The translations under genes were made by a program, and so were the position numbers. The notes under the pieces were generated by a model. That model searched no databases. It was not told where the DNA came from and saw only the letters and a program-made list of their open reading frames with translations. From assembly GCA_013397075.1 (NCBI GenBank), contig VWZS01004377.1, positions 859,097 through 923,096 of the forward strand: 64,000 nucleotides of DNA, in the 5' to 3' direction. The number at the start of each line of letters is the position of its first letter. The first letter of the stretch is position 1. Source of the stretch: Rhabdornis inornatus (lineage: Eukaryota > Chordata > Aves > Passeriformes > Rhabdornithidae). Positions 13,938 to 28,900 of this stretch are shown piece after piece.

Positions 13938-16900
13938 CCTGTGTATGTTGCTGTATATACCTATATTTGTGTATGTATATATTTATTCAGGGATAGAGAT
14001 GAGGTTTAAGAGGAAGCATTTTTAGCTCTTCTTTTTCAGAAACCTGTCCTTAAACTGTAGCTTAAAACTGAAAAGTATATTAGATTTTTGCTGTATCTGC
14101 CAGGACCAAACCAAGTTTTTCTGTTGCTGGCGAGTTAAAAAAGCAGCTCACACCAGGCACTGACATCCATAAGTGAGGCAAGCCCAGTAGAGCAGGGAAT
14201 CCTCAGGAGCTAGATGACAGGTTGTATCCTGACCTCTTGAGTACTGTTGTTGTACTGCTGAAATCCTCAGGTGAATTAGGTGTTTTATTTTGTTTCTTTT
14301 AAGAAGTTAGAATTGAGCTTTTGGAGAAGTGGGATGAGAATTTATGTGGACCATCTGTTGGATGCCTGTTCTTGCAGTTTAGCCAGTGAAAAAAAATAAA
14401 GTAGCCTCTTAAACAAGGTCTGTGCTGTTTGCAGCAGACAAGAGTGCCTGCTCTGATGGATGTTTACCATGGCTTTTCATGCTCTAAACAGAGCAGATAT
14501 AATTTTTCCCCCAAAATTCATTTTTAGAGTTTGTATAAACAAATTCTTGACCTCGATGAGTGCTCCCAACATGCCACAATGTCCCTGGTTTTATTGGCTT
14601 GTATGTACCTTTCTTTCCAAGGAAATGTATTTATGTATCCAAGAATCAAGGACAATCCATGAAAGCTTCTCAGATTCACATCTATTTGGATGAAACGAAA
14701 CCACAAACTGAAACCAGTTTGCTTTCAAAAGTGCAATTTGTGTATCTGATAGTAAACGTGAAGTTCAAAGGAACTGCAGAGTGTGCTTCACTGACACCAA
14801 AGGAAAACTCTTGACAACAGGAGGTTTAATAGCTCTTTGTGGAGTAATGGCTGCATCTTTAAGGCATTTGCACCTGCTTAATTTTAAACATATTGAGCTG
14901 GGTTTTAGCAAGCCCCGTGTGCACTGAACATGGCTTAAATATCCAAAAGATTCCTGTCCTGCCCCATAGAAATGAGGAAAGGCACGGCAGTGGGATGAGG
15001 CTGGCTCTTCTCAGTGGGGAGGAGGAAGGCATGAGCAGATGTCTTCACGTAGGAGTCTGCTTGGGTGGCTTGGTGTGACTTGGGCTCTGTGGCACAGGGC
15101 GTTGATGTTCTGCTGGCGGTGCAGAACGCTGGATTTGGAGCTGGACACGAGGCATATGCTGGGGTGCTCATTGCAGAGCACTGCAGGGTTTCAGATGGTG
15201 TTTGTCACTAATTCTCACTCCTTGCCCAGCTGCTTTAAAAAGCCGCTTCAGCTGAGAATTTTCTGGAGGGAAATTTACTAGGGAAGAAAGTAGCCTGTTC
15301 CATAGAGATTCCTGTGCTTGAGTTCAGTAGGTTTTGATGGACTCTTTAAGACTGGGACACTTTTCTTGTCTGTTTTGATTAGTTAGGCTCCTGGCATAGG
15401 GTGCACTCTGCTTCCTTGTTTGAAGATGGAAAGGTGATGCTTTGAAGCACTCAGTGGAAAATTGGGTAAAAGAAAAGAGTTAAATACTGCTTTTCATCTA
15501 CTGCTTTTCGTGGGTTTGAATTTTTCTGTTTCTTTTTTTTTTTTCCTGCAGTGAGCTCAAGGCAACTGGTCTCTGGTCCATGACTAGGTCTCCTAGCCTC
15601 TGCCACAGCATCAAGAATGATAGTCATGTGGTCCAGGAAGCAAAAATCTGGAAGGCTCTTGTGTGTTTACCAAGTACTTCTTTTCCAGGTGGCTATTGCA
15701 GCTCGAAGGTTCTAGGTGGCAAGAAAGGTTTGAATAAAAATGCAGAAGGTCCTTATTGCCAAGATGAGCAGAAGGCAGAGAGGCTTAATGTGACCAATTA
15801 CCCATACAGAAAAGGGCTTCATTACTGATCTGTGTGTGACTAAGTTCAGTTGCTGAATAGTGACAATAATAGAATTTCTACGGTGGATAGATATGTAATA
15901 ATCTACTGTTTTTCTCCCAGCTTATTTCTTTATTTTTAATAGTTGGGCTTCTTGTGGATTAGAGTAAGACTGATTTGGCCTTTTTTCCTTTGAGGTGAGT
16001 GAAACAAGGCAGCTGCTTGTCAATACAAGCCTAATTTGACCTCATCTTCTCCAGTTGGGTGAAATAGTGGAGTAAGAGCTGGAGTTACTGATATACCTTG
16101 TGTGAGTAGTGCAACCACTGAAAACACATCATGCTTAGCAGCTTGGGAAGCACTTAATAAAGAGAAGGCATTTGTACTCAGAAATGCAAGAGTGAAATTG
16201 CGTAGAAAATTCTGCCAACCAATGGTCTGAAAAATACTTTGCAAAGGCTATTTTCTACCCTTACTTCTAATACATCTTATACCTTAATAGCCTGAGCAAC
16301 TGGAGAATCACACACATTAATGGCACAGTTCACTTGGAACAATTTGTTTTGCAAGATAATGAACTGTGTCAGCAAAAGTTTAACACTTGCTCTAGGTGGG
16401 GCTGACAGTTCAGCTTCCTGGTAACTTTGCCAGTGTTTTCCAATAAAATGTCCATGGTCTTTGACTAAATCTCTGTGAGATTCAGAAACCTAGAGGGAGG
16501 TTATGCTATCACTTTCTTCAAGTATTTTTTATTTTGTTTAAGGCATTCTCAGGAGTAGCTTGGAAGGGAATACTGCAAAATATTGACAATTTCTTATTTT
16601 GGGAGCTCTCGTCCTCTCATTCCTTGGCAGTAGAAGTGTCTTTGTGTGAGAAGATACCTTCAGCTCATTAAAGTAATTCAGCCCAGGTGGAGGTTTGTGT
16701 ACCCTAGAGTTTTTCAGCCACAATGTAAGGAGTGACATCAAGTCTGGTGGGTTTTTTGCAGTCTTTAGTGCAGCTCATGCTGGCAAAGGGTGCTGTCCCC
16801 CTGGTTGTGGGGGAGGCCTCAGTGGTGCAGTTGGGAACAGAGATCCTGGGGGGTGTTCGGAAACAGGGGAGGTTTCTGGACCCTGGTGTTACCCTACCTC

Positions 16901-19900
16901 TTCAGAGGAAGAAGCAGAAGAAAGGTATAAATAGTGCGAGATTGTGGGGGACAGATCTGTGAGAGTGGCAGTGATGGAGATACAGACAGGATGGTTGGGT
17001 GAGGGGATAGATCTAGTGTCAGGGAAGACAGGATCACTGTCTCTTTTGTCTGTCTTGTGACAAGAAGAGACAAAAAAGAGTAAAGATGGACATAGCAACA
17101 AGGAAAATAGGAGGAGATGATGCAGTTTGAGGTGTAGTAGAGAGTGACTGGGGTGGAGAGGTGGGAGGAGGGAAGAGAAGAAAGAGGAACAGGCTGGTGT
17201 GTGTTGGGTTTGTGGGTGAGCAGAAACTAACCACCTAGAGCACTTGCTCCTTGCACTGCCCATGAGGATGCTCAAGGCAGCAAGTACCTGCCAGACAACA
17301 AACGGTGTCTTTCATTCACATCAGCTCAGGGCAGTGGAAAAGGCCAGCTACATTTGAATGCATGTGGCAGGAGACAGGCTGGCTCTAAAGCAGCAGCTTG
17401 TGCAGCAGGCTGTGAAGCTCTGATACAATTGCAGTTTTTCAGCAGCTTTCAGTGCCCAAGATGGTAGTTGTACTGGTTTTGTTTCTGAACATTTTGTTTA
17501 ACTATTACTAAAAGTGCCTGTGGTTATTAAAAAAAGCCATTTGCCTGTGCTAATTTACCTCCTCTTGTATGTGCCTCATGAGGCATTCCATTGCATCATT
17601 AGAGTGCTGCTTTGAGCTCTGTTACAGTGCTCAGAGCTCTGGCATTGGTGTGGCACCTGGCTCAGTGGTGAGTGTGGCTGGGGATGCAGACAGCCCTGTC
17701 CTTCCCACTGTGGGAAGCTGGAGACTAAATAAAGCAAATGGCAGGAATAGAAATACTGGTTTCATGATAAATCAGATTGTGTCCCTGCCTGTGACAACCT
17801 CTGTTTGGCAGCCTCCCACCTGCAGAGCACTTTAAACATTTTCATGTGTAAAATAAATCTTCAGTTACTGTGCCAGAGTGGTTGAGTAAAGCAGGCTGCA
17901 GGGTGATGATTTGTGTGTTGTCGGCAAGGAACCACCATTTTCAGCACCAGGTGCTAAATGGGTCTTTAACCTTCATTGAGGGGCTGGGGCACTTCACTTG
18001 GTTTGCAGCAGTTGCAGGATGAGCTGTTCCCACTGGGGACTGACCAGTGCTGTGGAGCATGATCCTTGGCTGATGATGAATGTATCGCTTTCCAAGTGTA
18101 GGTAATAGCTCCTGAACTCCAGGCTGTCACGGGATCTGCAGTAAACTGACCCTATGGAGAAAATGTACAGGTAATGTCCAGCTATACTGAGAAGAAGGAT
18201 CAATCTTTTCATCAAGGGCACATCTGTAGGGAAGTTATAAAAGCTTGATAAATAAATAAGTAGTTTATTGATGATTAACTCAAGTGCAGGTTGCTTTTAT
18301 GTTTTTCAAGGACCATCTATGCCACCCTTGGGAGAGATTGGGCTGCAACAACCCCATCTTTATGGGGTTTAGTGTTTTCTTGCTCTCTTTCATCTTTAGG
18401 ATCAGTTGGGGGTTCTGGGAGTGGAGAGTCATCTCCAACTGTGTCTGGTTCAGAGGTCTAGACTTGTTTACTCTAAGGAAGAGGTCATATGAGTCCAGTA
18501 CAAACACAACAGCTTTGTTCTGCAAGATGCTTCTCTTCTATGCTTTCTTTCATACCATGCTGTCCCATGGCATTTCACAACAACAGTGGGGCACAGCAGA
18601 GCTGAAAAAGTTATCTATCCTTTGATTTCTAGGACCCCCAGATTTGGAGGTCCAATTCTAATTCTTACAAATTAGAGGTTAGCTGTGTCAAGGCAGCACT
18701 TTGGGAACAGAGTTGGGGAGGACAGCCTGAAGCAAAGAGTCTAAGCTGAAGGCATGCTGAGGTGTGAGGTTGCTGCTGGGGCTGTGTCATGATCCAGTTT
18801 TAAAGTTATTAGAAATGCCTCTGCCCAAATTAAGGTGCAAACAAGACCATATGCCAAGGTCAGTAGTATTTTGTTTAATATTAAATAAAGGGTTTTATTT
18901 AATAGTAAATGTGAAAGAGAGAAAAAAAGAAAAGGGAGGAGAAAGAAGTAGAAAAGAGGTGGGGGGGACAGAAAGAGAATAAGGAAAATGTCACCATTCC
19001 ATGTATCCCAACGAGGTTCCATTGATCTCCTCCAGCTTCAATGGTCTTCTTGGTGGTGAAGGTCCCCTGAAAAGCACAGAGTCCAATGGATTGATTTGTA
19101 TGTTCAGGGTGGGAATGCCCTGGTCCTTCCCCGAGGGCGGGGCCCAGTCTCTTGCCAGACTCTTTTGCATCATTTGCATCACATGCAGTCCTGTGGTGCA
19201 AAGCCTCAGGAATGAGTCTGGGGAGGGCTTTGGGGGGTCTTTGATGGATTATGACACCTGCTCATCTGCCTCTTGCTTGAATGTCCTGTGGATGTGGCCT
19301 GTGGGGTTGGGGGTTCCACAGCTGGGCCAGTTTGTGTAAGGGAGGATGGGCATTCAGTGCCTCTGACCAGAGGTTATGTCACCTCCTTCTCCCCCCCTCA
19401 TTTGAGAGGGAGGCTGTATAAACCTGGCTTCTGTGGGTTGTGGTCTCCCCTACCCCAAACCCAGCCAGAGATGATTCTCAGTGCAATTGCTTTCTTGTGG
19501 ATGCATTCCTTTCCCTCAGCTTTGTTTGTTTTTCCCTAGACCTGAGATGATTGAACAATAGTGTCCCCTTTATCTTATCTAGGCACCTTAACTCATAGTC
19601 CAAAGTTCCAGTCAGGCATCTTCAAGAAGGCTTCTGTGGTTGTAGCATCTTTATACAGTTTTTGCTGTAATGGGCAAAACTCCTTGATAACAATGTTAAA
19701 GGCATGAACCATTTCAGTCCCTGACACGCTGTGTGCCTGTCTGCCCATAGATTGACCAGCTTGGAAGGAGAGGGTGAAGCTGGGAGCAGGGTGTTAGTCT
19801 GCATCACTTTGTAAGGCTCCTTCTCTGGGACATCCATCATCTCTCTCAGTCACTTCTTTCAGAACTTGTGTTTATTCTGAAGATGTCTGGTTTGGTTCTT

Positions 19901-22900
19901 TGCTTGAGAGCTTGTGCTGAGTTTCTGCTAAGCCGTGTCATGGGACTGACTTTTGCTTCTGATTGCCTGCAATGTACAGTGGAGTTCCACTTCGCACTTC
20001 TTGGATTATGTCTGCAGAAATGGATTTTAACTGTTCTTGTTTCTACTTACCTTCTTTGCTCTCCTTTGCTTCTCATGCTCCTGAAAGCAGCCAGAATGCA
20101 TTTTTGCTTATATCCTTGGTCTCTCTGGATTAGATGGAAATGTAAACTCATGGGGGCAAGAAACATCTCTTGGAACCAAGTGCAGGGCCCTTTGGAGTAT
20201 GGCTCTTTCTGCTCCATTTGGTGCAAGTGATCAATAAAAACTTAGATTAAAAACTTCTGCCATGCAAGCATTTAAAACCAAACTGCATGTTATATTAACC
20301 CACTCTCAGTTGGTGAGGCATGCAGTACATCTTGACGCTGCCGTTCTGCTTGCTCTTTTTTTTTAAAATATAATTAGCACCTCACCTTCCTCTGCAGGGT
20401 TTTCTTTTCCCCATCTGTTACGTCCTGCAGGGTGGGCAGGTAGAAGCCAAGCCACAGTGATGCTTCTGGCTCAAGAATTGGCCCTTCCAGCCACCCTTTG
20501 GGCTGTGCCTTGTTCTGCCTGACGATCTGGAGAAGCTGCAGCAGTGACTGTGGGGTTGAACCCGCAGAGTCACTGGCAGGGAGGGAAGTGGTGGCTCTGA
20601 CAGAACAGAGGAGTGCCTTTGCTGCCTGCTCCCAGTGAGCAGTGGTTGGTTTGCTGGGCTCCCACTGGGGCCAGCACTGGGCAGCCTACTCCATCAGGGC
20701 CCCTGTTCTGGCCCCCATGCTGCAGGGCTTTTGCACCTTTTAAGTGGTTACTGCTTTGGCAGAGTTTAGATGAGCACTGCTTATCCATTTTCTTTTCATA
20801 CAGACCAATCTGAATAACCTTTTAACTGATGTTATTTTCCATTATATAATGGTTTGGGTTGGAAGGAAAAGATCATCTTGTTCCTCTGTTTTCTCCCTCT
20901 TTCTAAACATTTGCATTTCTGTTGATGAGGATCTGCAGTAATGCAGATACCTTTTGATGCATTCCAGGATAGAGTAAACACTCTGTGGGAGAAGTTCTTT
21001 GCTTATAAATAATAATTTATTCTCCCTTATTTGAATGGAAAGCAACATTTTACTTATTTTTTAAAACTGTCAGCTTAATTCTGTGTTTGTTAGCAGTGTA
21101 AACTCTTGTCTCTGGAGCATTCTGGACAATTTGCAGGGAAGTTAATACATAATGTGCTCAGCACATGTAGGCAGGGGCCACTAGGTTGACAAAATGTCAA
21201 CTGTCCTTACCTAACCCAGGCAGATTTTGGCATACCTGGAGTTGCAAGAGATGTTATGCATTCTGAGAGATGCTTCTAGCAGTTTGCATCATGGATTGTG
21301 CAATACATGTAATCAATAGGCTGTTAAAGAGGCTGCAGGCTCTCTATTCCTGGGTGATTTCAGAGAATGCATTAAATACAGTTGGGAATGATAGGGCTAA
21401 CTGCCATAGACTGGCTGTATTTTACCTGAAGATCTTTCAAATGTGGGGTTTTTGGTGTGCATGGTGTATATTACAGATGTACACAGCTCTCATCACCAAA
21501 CAGGGACAGCAGTGCACGATGTGAGTGTAGGAAGGAGGGGGTTATGCCCTGCAGATTCTGTTGTAAAAGCTAGGCAGGAATTAGGAGCAGGGCATAGTCT
21601 TTTAGATGGAGAACTGGGATCCAGTGAGATGCTTTGCAAGATGATCTGTGGCAGACACTGGTCCCAGCCCCCAGAGTTGGTAATCTGTGCCCCAAATGGA
21701 GCTCCTCTTTGCTGGAGGTTGTTTAAAAATACATGTCAGTGAAACAGAGCTCTCGGGCCTCCTTGGCTGAGGGCCCATAGCTAATCACTAGAGATTTCAC
21801 AGTGAAGTTGTTCACAGTGTCTGTTTGATTAATGGTTCATATTTTGCTGATCTGAGACTTTTTATTTTATCTTAAATTTAATACATATTATTTATATGAG
21901 TTAAATATGTTTTAATTCCATCTTTAATCCAGTGGAACAGTCTTTACAGTAGAGCTGGCTTTTTTTTTTTGCACAGCAGCAGCAGCATGTTTGCAGAGGC
22001 TCGTGTTTGGACATGCAGCTGGTTAGTAGGATTCTTCACAATCCCGTTGTATGCACTTCCCTGGAAGTCTCTTAAAAGTAAGAAACCAAAGAGCTCAGAA
22101 ACACCATGGAACTGAACCTCAGTGCATTATGCCTCAAGGCTATGAGGGATAACCCTGCTGCTCTCCCAGGAGAGAGGTTTGGTATGTCAGGCTGTCGCAA
22201 AGGTATGTGCAGAGAGGCTGGGTGGGAATGGGAATGCATGTTTGGGTCCACTGAGATGACCTTGCAAAGTCCATCTGGTTTCCCTTGGCCAAAAATTTGA
22301 GTATGTCAGAGTGAAACCTGATTCTTACAAGTTCACACAGTCTGTATGCTGCTCCCTTCCTTTTAAATTAAACATCCTTTTCTTCCCACCCCCACCCCCC
22401 CGGCAGGAAAACCCCCCAGGCGTGCTCCCATTGTGGCTGCGCTGTCTGGGGACAAGCTGTTTGCTGTGACTCTGGCACCAGTGCTGCAGCAGCAACTGCA
22501 GTCGGTGTTGGATAAACAGTGCCCCTCCATCTGTTCAGCTGTGCATTCCTGTTCAGCTATGCTTTTTCCCCCTGCTTTGCATACATGCACAGGAAGCCAC
22601 TGCTACCTAAGTACAGCCGTGCCGAAGGGTTCATTAACAAGGGATTTAGCAGTTGTGCCATGTTTGCCTGCAGAGCTTTGATCTTGAGAAGGGCACTCAG
22701 CAGCACCACCACTGCTGCCATGTCAAGGGCCTTTATCCCAAGCACCTGGGCCTGGAGGCTCAGCAGAGAGGAGCTTTGAAATGAGCTTGGAGTCTTTATC
22801 CTGAGAACCATGAACCTTTGTCTCAGTTAAATGTGTGTTTGCGATTTTTCAGTCCTACAAAGTGATGGGTTATTGTAAAATCCCTAAGTGGTTTGTGTCG

Positions 22901-25900
22901 AGGAGAAATCTATGACAAATGCAAGTAAACCTACTGCTTTTGACACTTGTTTCTCTTAATATTTTCAGTCCTGAGTCACAAGTGGACTGTATTCTTTGTG
23001 GTTAGCACAGACTACTTGCAGAAGAAGTCTCATGCATTCATGCCTTCACAGCTCAAAACAACTGCTCAAGCCAGCTTTTCCAGCAAATTTCCTCTTCCTG
23101 AGGTTAATGGTTGAAGATCATAATAGCTAGGTGGCAGAAGTCCACAAAACAAGGCAGTATTCCCCATGTAATAATATATTTTAGTGCATTCATTAAGTTT
23201 TTGTATGCTATTCCTTCTCCCCTAGCTGCACTACTTTAGTCCAGCCCTAGCACTGTCATGCCAGCTAACTCGTTTTCATGTCTTTGCTTCCTCTTTGTCC
23301 TGCTTTCTTGGGTTTTTGCTCATGTTCACAGGAGCAGCCCTGCCAGGCTGTGCTTCCACACTGGGCTGCAGTTGCTACCTTCAGAGCACCGCTGTGGGTA
23401 GTGGGCTCTGCTGTGTGCTGCAATGGCTTTTAAAGCCAAGAAGTCTCTCCCTGAGCTGACACAGTGCTCTCCAAGTAGCTGCATTTGTTTGTGTTTTTTC
23501 TTTCTCCACTCTCCCAGGGTTGTTTCTGTTCCTGTGTGTAACACTAGTGAAGTGCACAGCACGCTGCCTTCCCATCTAGGTAGTCCAGGGTTTGGTTTAT
23601 TTATAGGTCAGGAGAGCATGAGTGGCATTTCCAGGTTTAGGGAGGTGGAAGAGAGAAACAACAGAAGGGAGCAGCTTGCTAGCAAAGAAGAGATTATTTG
23701 TCAGATTATGTCTCTTGCTCTTCCTGGAATCAGCTCATTTGTTTTAGAGGACCAGCATGAGAAAGGCAGGAGTCCTGGGAGTGCTGTGTTTGTCAGGAAA
23801 GCTCTGTGCTGGAATTACAGAAGCACAGAGGGGCCTTGCCTAAGCTGGTAGGGTGACATGATACGGGAGCTTGTAGTGTGCCACTGATCTGATTTTATTT
23901 CTGCAATCAGAGGCAGTGTGCCTGCTTTGGCTCTCTTTAGGTTCAGAGATAGGAAGTGTTGGAAAGAAAGTATTTCTAGCTTCTGGAAACTTTCTTCTCT
24001 TTTTTATGTAGCACATAGTCTGGAAGCAAAAGTCTTTGTTGCTCTGCCAGTATGGCTGTTAAGAAGAAAAGATAAAAATATGCCAAAGAAGATTTTAAAG
24101 GAGTACCAACAGGCAGTGATCTTACCAGCAGATAAAAAAACCTTCAGTTTTTCCTCAGCATCTCTTCTCCCCCACCCTCTTATTTTTGTCTTCTGAACTA
24201 TCACTGTGAGATAGAGAAAAAACAGTATTGAGAAATTCAGTGTCTGCACAGAATCACAGCCTGTCCCTTTAAACTACAGGGAAGCCTTAGTGGAATTTCT
24301 ATTCTGGGAATAGTTAATTCTGTTTAAGGTTGGGCAAGAGAGAAGCATTCACAGGCTTAGTAGCAATATTTTTACTCCATTTGTTTTTTCTCTTAAGGAT
24401 TTGCCTACTTCATTTGATGGAAAGCGCATTTATTGATCCCCCACTAAGGATAAGATCTTGAAGAAAAAGAGGGTGAGAGAAAGAAAGAAAAAGGGCCAAA
24501 CAAAAAGCCCAAAAGACATTATTTGTAGCTGTAGTGCTGTTATATAATAGCCATTATGTAATGTCTGTTGGTGCCAACTAAAAATATACTGGAAGATAAC
24601 TTCCAATTCATTGAAGCATTTAACTAGCCTCATCCCAGGGTTTCTGGTTCTGGATTCAACCCCTTCTGCAGATGTTGAGAAGAGCTTACAAGTCCCCTAG
24701 GTAGCACAGCAACCTGTTCTGTCTTTTATCCCTCTTCTTGTCCACTCTTGATTTTTTTCTTCTAACTGGAATTTTAGAAATGGTAAATCCCTCCTTGGGT
24801 CACCTCTCTGCACACCCAGCTGACCATGCCATAGAGCCTCTCTCCTAGTGCTTTGTTCAGGTAAGCTTTAAATGTCTATGGCAGACACTGGGTTTCAGGG
24901 GAAGCTGAGTGTAAAGTGTAGCAGGGATTAGATTTTGCAGCAGACATTGAAGACTTGACAGCTTCATAGGTAATGTTTTACAGGAGGTTGTTCTCCTGTA
25001 TCTCGGCTGCAGCTAAAAGTACCTTGCCTTTTCCATCCTTAAGCTTCCCCTTGAACTACCAACAGGACCTGCCATCATGCCCAAATGCTCAGTCCAGCTA
25101 CAGTTGCAGAAATGGGCACCCCAGGATAGCCACAGCTGGCCCTGGTGTGATGCAGACCATGGTTTGCCCTTCCTCTCTGAAGCACAGCGTCAATGTGGCT
25201 GTGCAGAACCTGGAGTACCATTTCCAGAGGCAGAGTGGGCAGCCCAGGCTGAGCAGTGCTGCACGATGCAAGTGCCTTGGCCAGGGCTTGAGGGCAGTGG
25301 TAGCCTCTCCAGGGAGGGAAGCAGACATCAGCTATAATGCCCTGCACAGAGTGGGTGTGACAGCTGTGGTCCCCTTGACACAAGGGAACATGACAGGCTG
25401 CTGAAAGTGACCCAAGGAGGAGCAGCAGGGAGGTCACCCAGACATCAGCAGTGAGCTGCATCACCAGTAGGGACCCAGCAAGGTTTCCTGATTTGGACAA
25501 TAGAAGTCTAAATAGTGCTGGCTGAAAAATCCATGAGCAGAAAAATTATATCCAGAATTTCAGTCTGCTCAGAGCCTTACAATATTGTAAATAACACGAT
25601 GTATCACAGAATTGTGTGAGTGTTTTAATTAAAGCCTCGTGATAGTGCTGGGGGAGGGCAGTAGACATGTTATCACCAGAGATGAAGCTGAGCTGTGGTT
25701 GAAGCAACTTCAGAGGGATTCAGAAAGCAGGGTTTAAGACTCCCATCTTGTGCTGTAATTGATGTAAAGCATTGCCATTTTTGTTCTTCATTATTGAGAA
25801 GTCGTGGTACTGTTCTGTACCTAAGTGCTAAGATTGTGCAATGGCATAAATCTATATTCAGGTTTGTTACTACAGTAGATGCATCCTGTTAATGAACAGT

Positions 25901-28900
25901 GGTCAAGGAGACTAATGGCTCCATTGCAGGCATAATAGGTGAGGAGAGAACTGTCCAAGCCCTTCAGAATCACTGTTTCCACCCCCAAATGGGATCAGCA
26001 AGCAGTTTTGTTTTTCAGAAGAGTAAAGGTTTAGTCTGTCTTCAAGACTTAGAGAGTATTTGTTTTGCGTGAATTTAGGCAAAAAGCATCTTGTGATTGC
26101 ATCCACACAAGCATTATGTACATCGAGTGACACATTTTGTTCTTGAAGGTGCAGAAGTCATTAGAACCTATCGCAGTTATTGTTGTTGCTATTGCATTAT
26201 TACAGCAACAGAATGAAGCAGGAGTGCATGTAATTCCTAGTTAAACTCCATTTCTTCTGCAGGAACAGAAATGTTGACAGACTAAGGAAGGGAACCAGCG
26301 GTGCTTTGTGCATTCACTGGCTGCAAGTCAGCTGCAATGACAAGGGCAGTTATGTTGTGACAAGTTTTATTGAGGGGATATCCTCATAAGTAGAACTAAG
26401 ATTTTATCCAGCAAGTATTTTTGTCTCCTTGCTTTTAACTGAAACAGCCTGCTTTCTGCCACGTGAATGTGCTTTACATCCTAACTCCTGGTCACATGCA
26501 GGAAGCCTTTCTGCTGGAAGATGCCTATGTAGGGAGGGCAGTGGGTACTGGGTTGAAGTAGTGGATCAGGACATAGAAATTGTATCATGGGATCAGATGT
26601 TTTAACCTGGTTGTGTGTTGATGCTTGTCTCTGGTAGTTGTTGAGTGATGTGGATGCTTGCTCAGAATCACAGCAAATTAGGTGAGTGATAATTGTTTAG
26701 CACTCTGGGACACAGATTTAGGACTCTACAGACTCAGGCCAGCATGGTTGGCTTTCTGTGGGGTAAGATACGGTGTACAGTGCTTATTCCTTTATTTGTA
26801 TGAAGACAGGGAGAGAGACCATACAGAAGCTTTTTACTGAGGTGTGTGTGGATAGAAACCACTCTCCATTTCCTTGTATTTTAGATCACAGGTGGCAGAC
26901 AGTTGGAGAAGAAAAATGTAAAAGCTGTGGAAAAAAGAGGCAGTGGATTTACTGCTGCCTTGCTGGGCCAGCCAAACACAGTTAGAGTAATACACTGACT
27001 TTGGTGCACTTCCCTTGGTGACAACAGCAGCATATTAATTGAAGACATGACCATAAATCTTTTAACACTAAAAAGCTGGAGGTCTGAAATACTGAAAAAG
27101 GAACAAGATCCACTGTCCTGCATGTGCTCCCCTGTGGGAAATGCACAGGGGCAGCCAGCATGGAGCAGATGCTGGACCATTGGCTGTCCTTGGAAAGCTG
27201 GAAACCACTGCACTGGAGGTACTCAGTGTGCTTTTAACGGGGCCAGTCTGGGGAGTTGGCTCTGCTGCATCATGGGCTTATGGGCAAGATGTGTTGGGGA
27301 AAGCATTCATTACATTCCGAATAGGCAGAAATAAACCAGGGAGTATACTGTATCAGTGATACTGTTGTGTGGGATTGTTACTTAGAACACTGTTTCATCT
27401 GGAAGCTCTGACTGCTCTTTGACTGGAAATTAGCTAGGTTTGTTACTGTGCCTATGTTTAAATTGTGCTTTCCTTTAAACGTCTTTAGTCTACATCTTGC
27501 GTTAAAAATCCACGTAATTTTATGACCAGAAGATGCCCTGGCTCTTCCTCCTGTACAACTGTTTCACCACCAAATATGCCATAGCCATTAAATCACCGCC
27601 TGCAGTGACCTGCATATCTTTCAGCATTTAAATGACTTCTGTAAATTGAGCTTTTAGGATTAGTCATCGTAGATTTGCAGCATCATTGGTGTGTTGCCAA
27701 GGACCCCAGTTTTGTCACCATGACTACTACTGCAAGGTTACTGAGAAACACAAACTGCAGGGAAGTTTATTCACGTGCCAGAATGTGAGTGGGTGAGTGA
27801 TGTTTCACCCACCACGGCCAGAGGAGCACCTGGTTGTTTATATGCAGCACAGCCTGGAGGTGGGCCTCCAGAGGGGAGAAGATGCTGTTATCCATTCAGG
27901 GAAAATCACCATCATGCTTATTTCTTGTATTGTCACTTGTGTGTGCCTACTCTCCGAAATGCTCTTATCCTGTGGGGATTATCCCTTCCCAGGAAAGGCA
28001 GTCCTTCACCATGGGGTGTGAAGCTGCAGGAGAGCTGATCTTGTGATGAAGTAAATGTAATGATAAAATTCGCTGGTACTGCCTAGTGAGATGAAGTGTC
28101 ATGTTTGGGAGATTTTTTTTTTAACCTGAGCACTGAAAAACAGAATGCCATTGTTTGTCTCCAGTGGGGAATATACAACCCAGCTCTTCTGTGCTATTGC
28201 TTCTTTAAATATATGCCTACCTTGTGCAAGGGGAAGCTCCTGGCCCCTGTATTCATTTTCTTCAGACATACGGGAATTAAGTCTTTAGAAATAGCACTCC
28301 TGGAAACTCTTAAGTGCCATCTCTTCCAGTTTGGTGCTCTTCTATTGTTCAGAGATACTGGGAGAATTGGACTGGGAAATGGGGTTGGATGCAGCTCCTG
28401 GCCTGCTCTTGTTCTCTCGGCATTCCTAGGGGAGACAGGCTGCGGTCACTGTGGGGAGAGCTCCCCACCACTGCAGGTTCTGTCTTCTGCCTTTCTTCTA
28501 CCGTGTAAAGTTACAGCTCTGATTGTAAGAGCAGCCATTGCACTGTGACCCTATTAACACCCTGCCTGACTAAAAAAGGGACTGTCACCATCTGCTGGGG
28601 TGCCTCAGGGGAAACCCCGGCATGCCCGAGCTCCTTTCCCCTGCCCGGGAGCCTCTCCCGGCCCTGTTCTGGAGCCGGGCTGCTGCTGCTCAGCCCCCGC
28701 CGTTTTTTCTGTCACTGCTCCGGCTTTTTGCTACACTGTAGCCCGCATCCCCTGCCTGCCGAGACAGCACACAGTTGCAGCTGCAGCTGCCGGGTGTCGG
28801 CTGCCTCTTGCTGGCTGCCCTGGGCGAGCCCGGCCTGCCGTCCCAGCCCCGCTCCGAGGTTCCCGCTGCCGCCCATCTTGGCCACGCAGCCCGGCCGCCA

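Noticed and set aside
16889..17275. 128-codon minus-strand frame, Ser/Leu-rich
   Set aside because: It is the complement of a purine-rich stretch (about 17050-17200), which gives stop-poor pyrimidine codons on the other strand.
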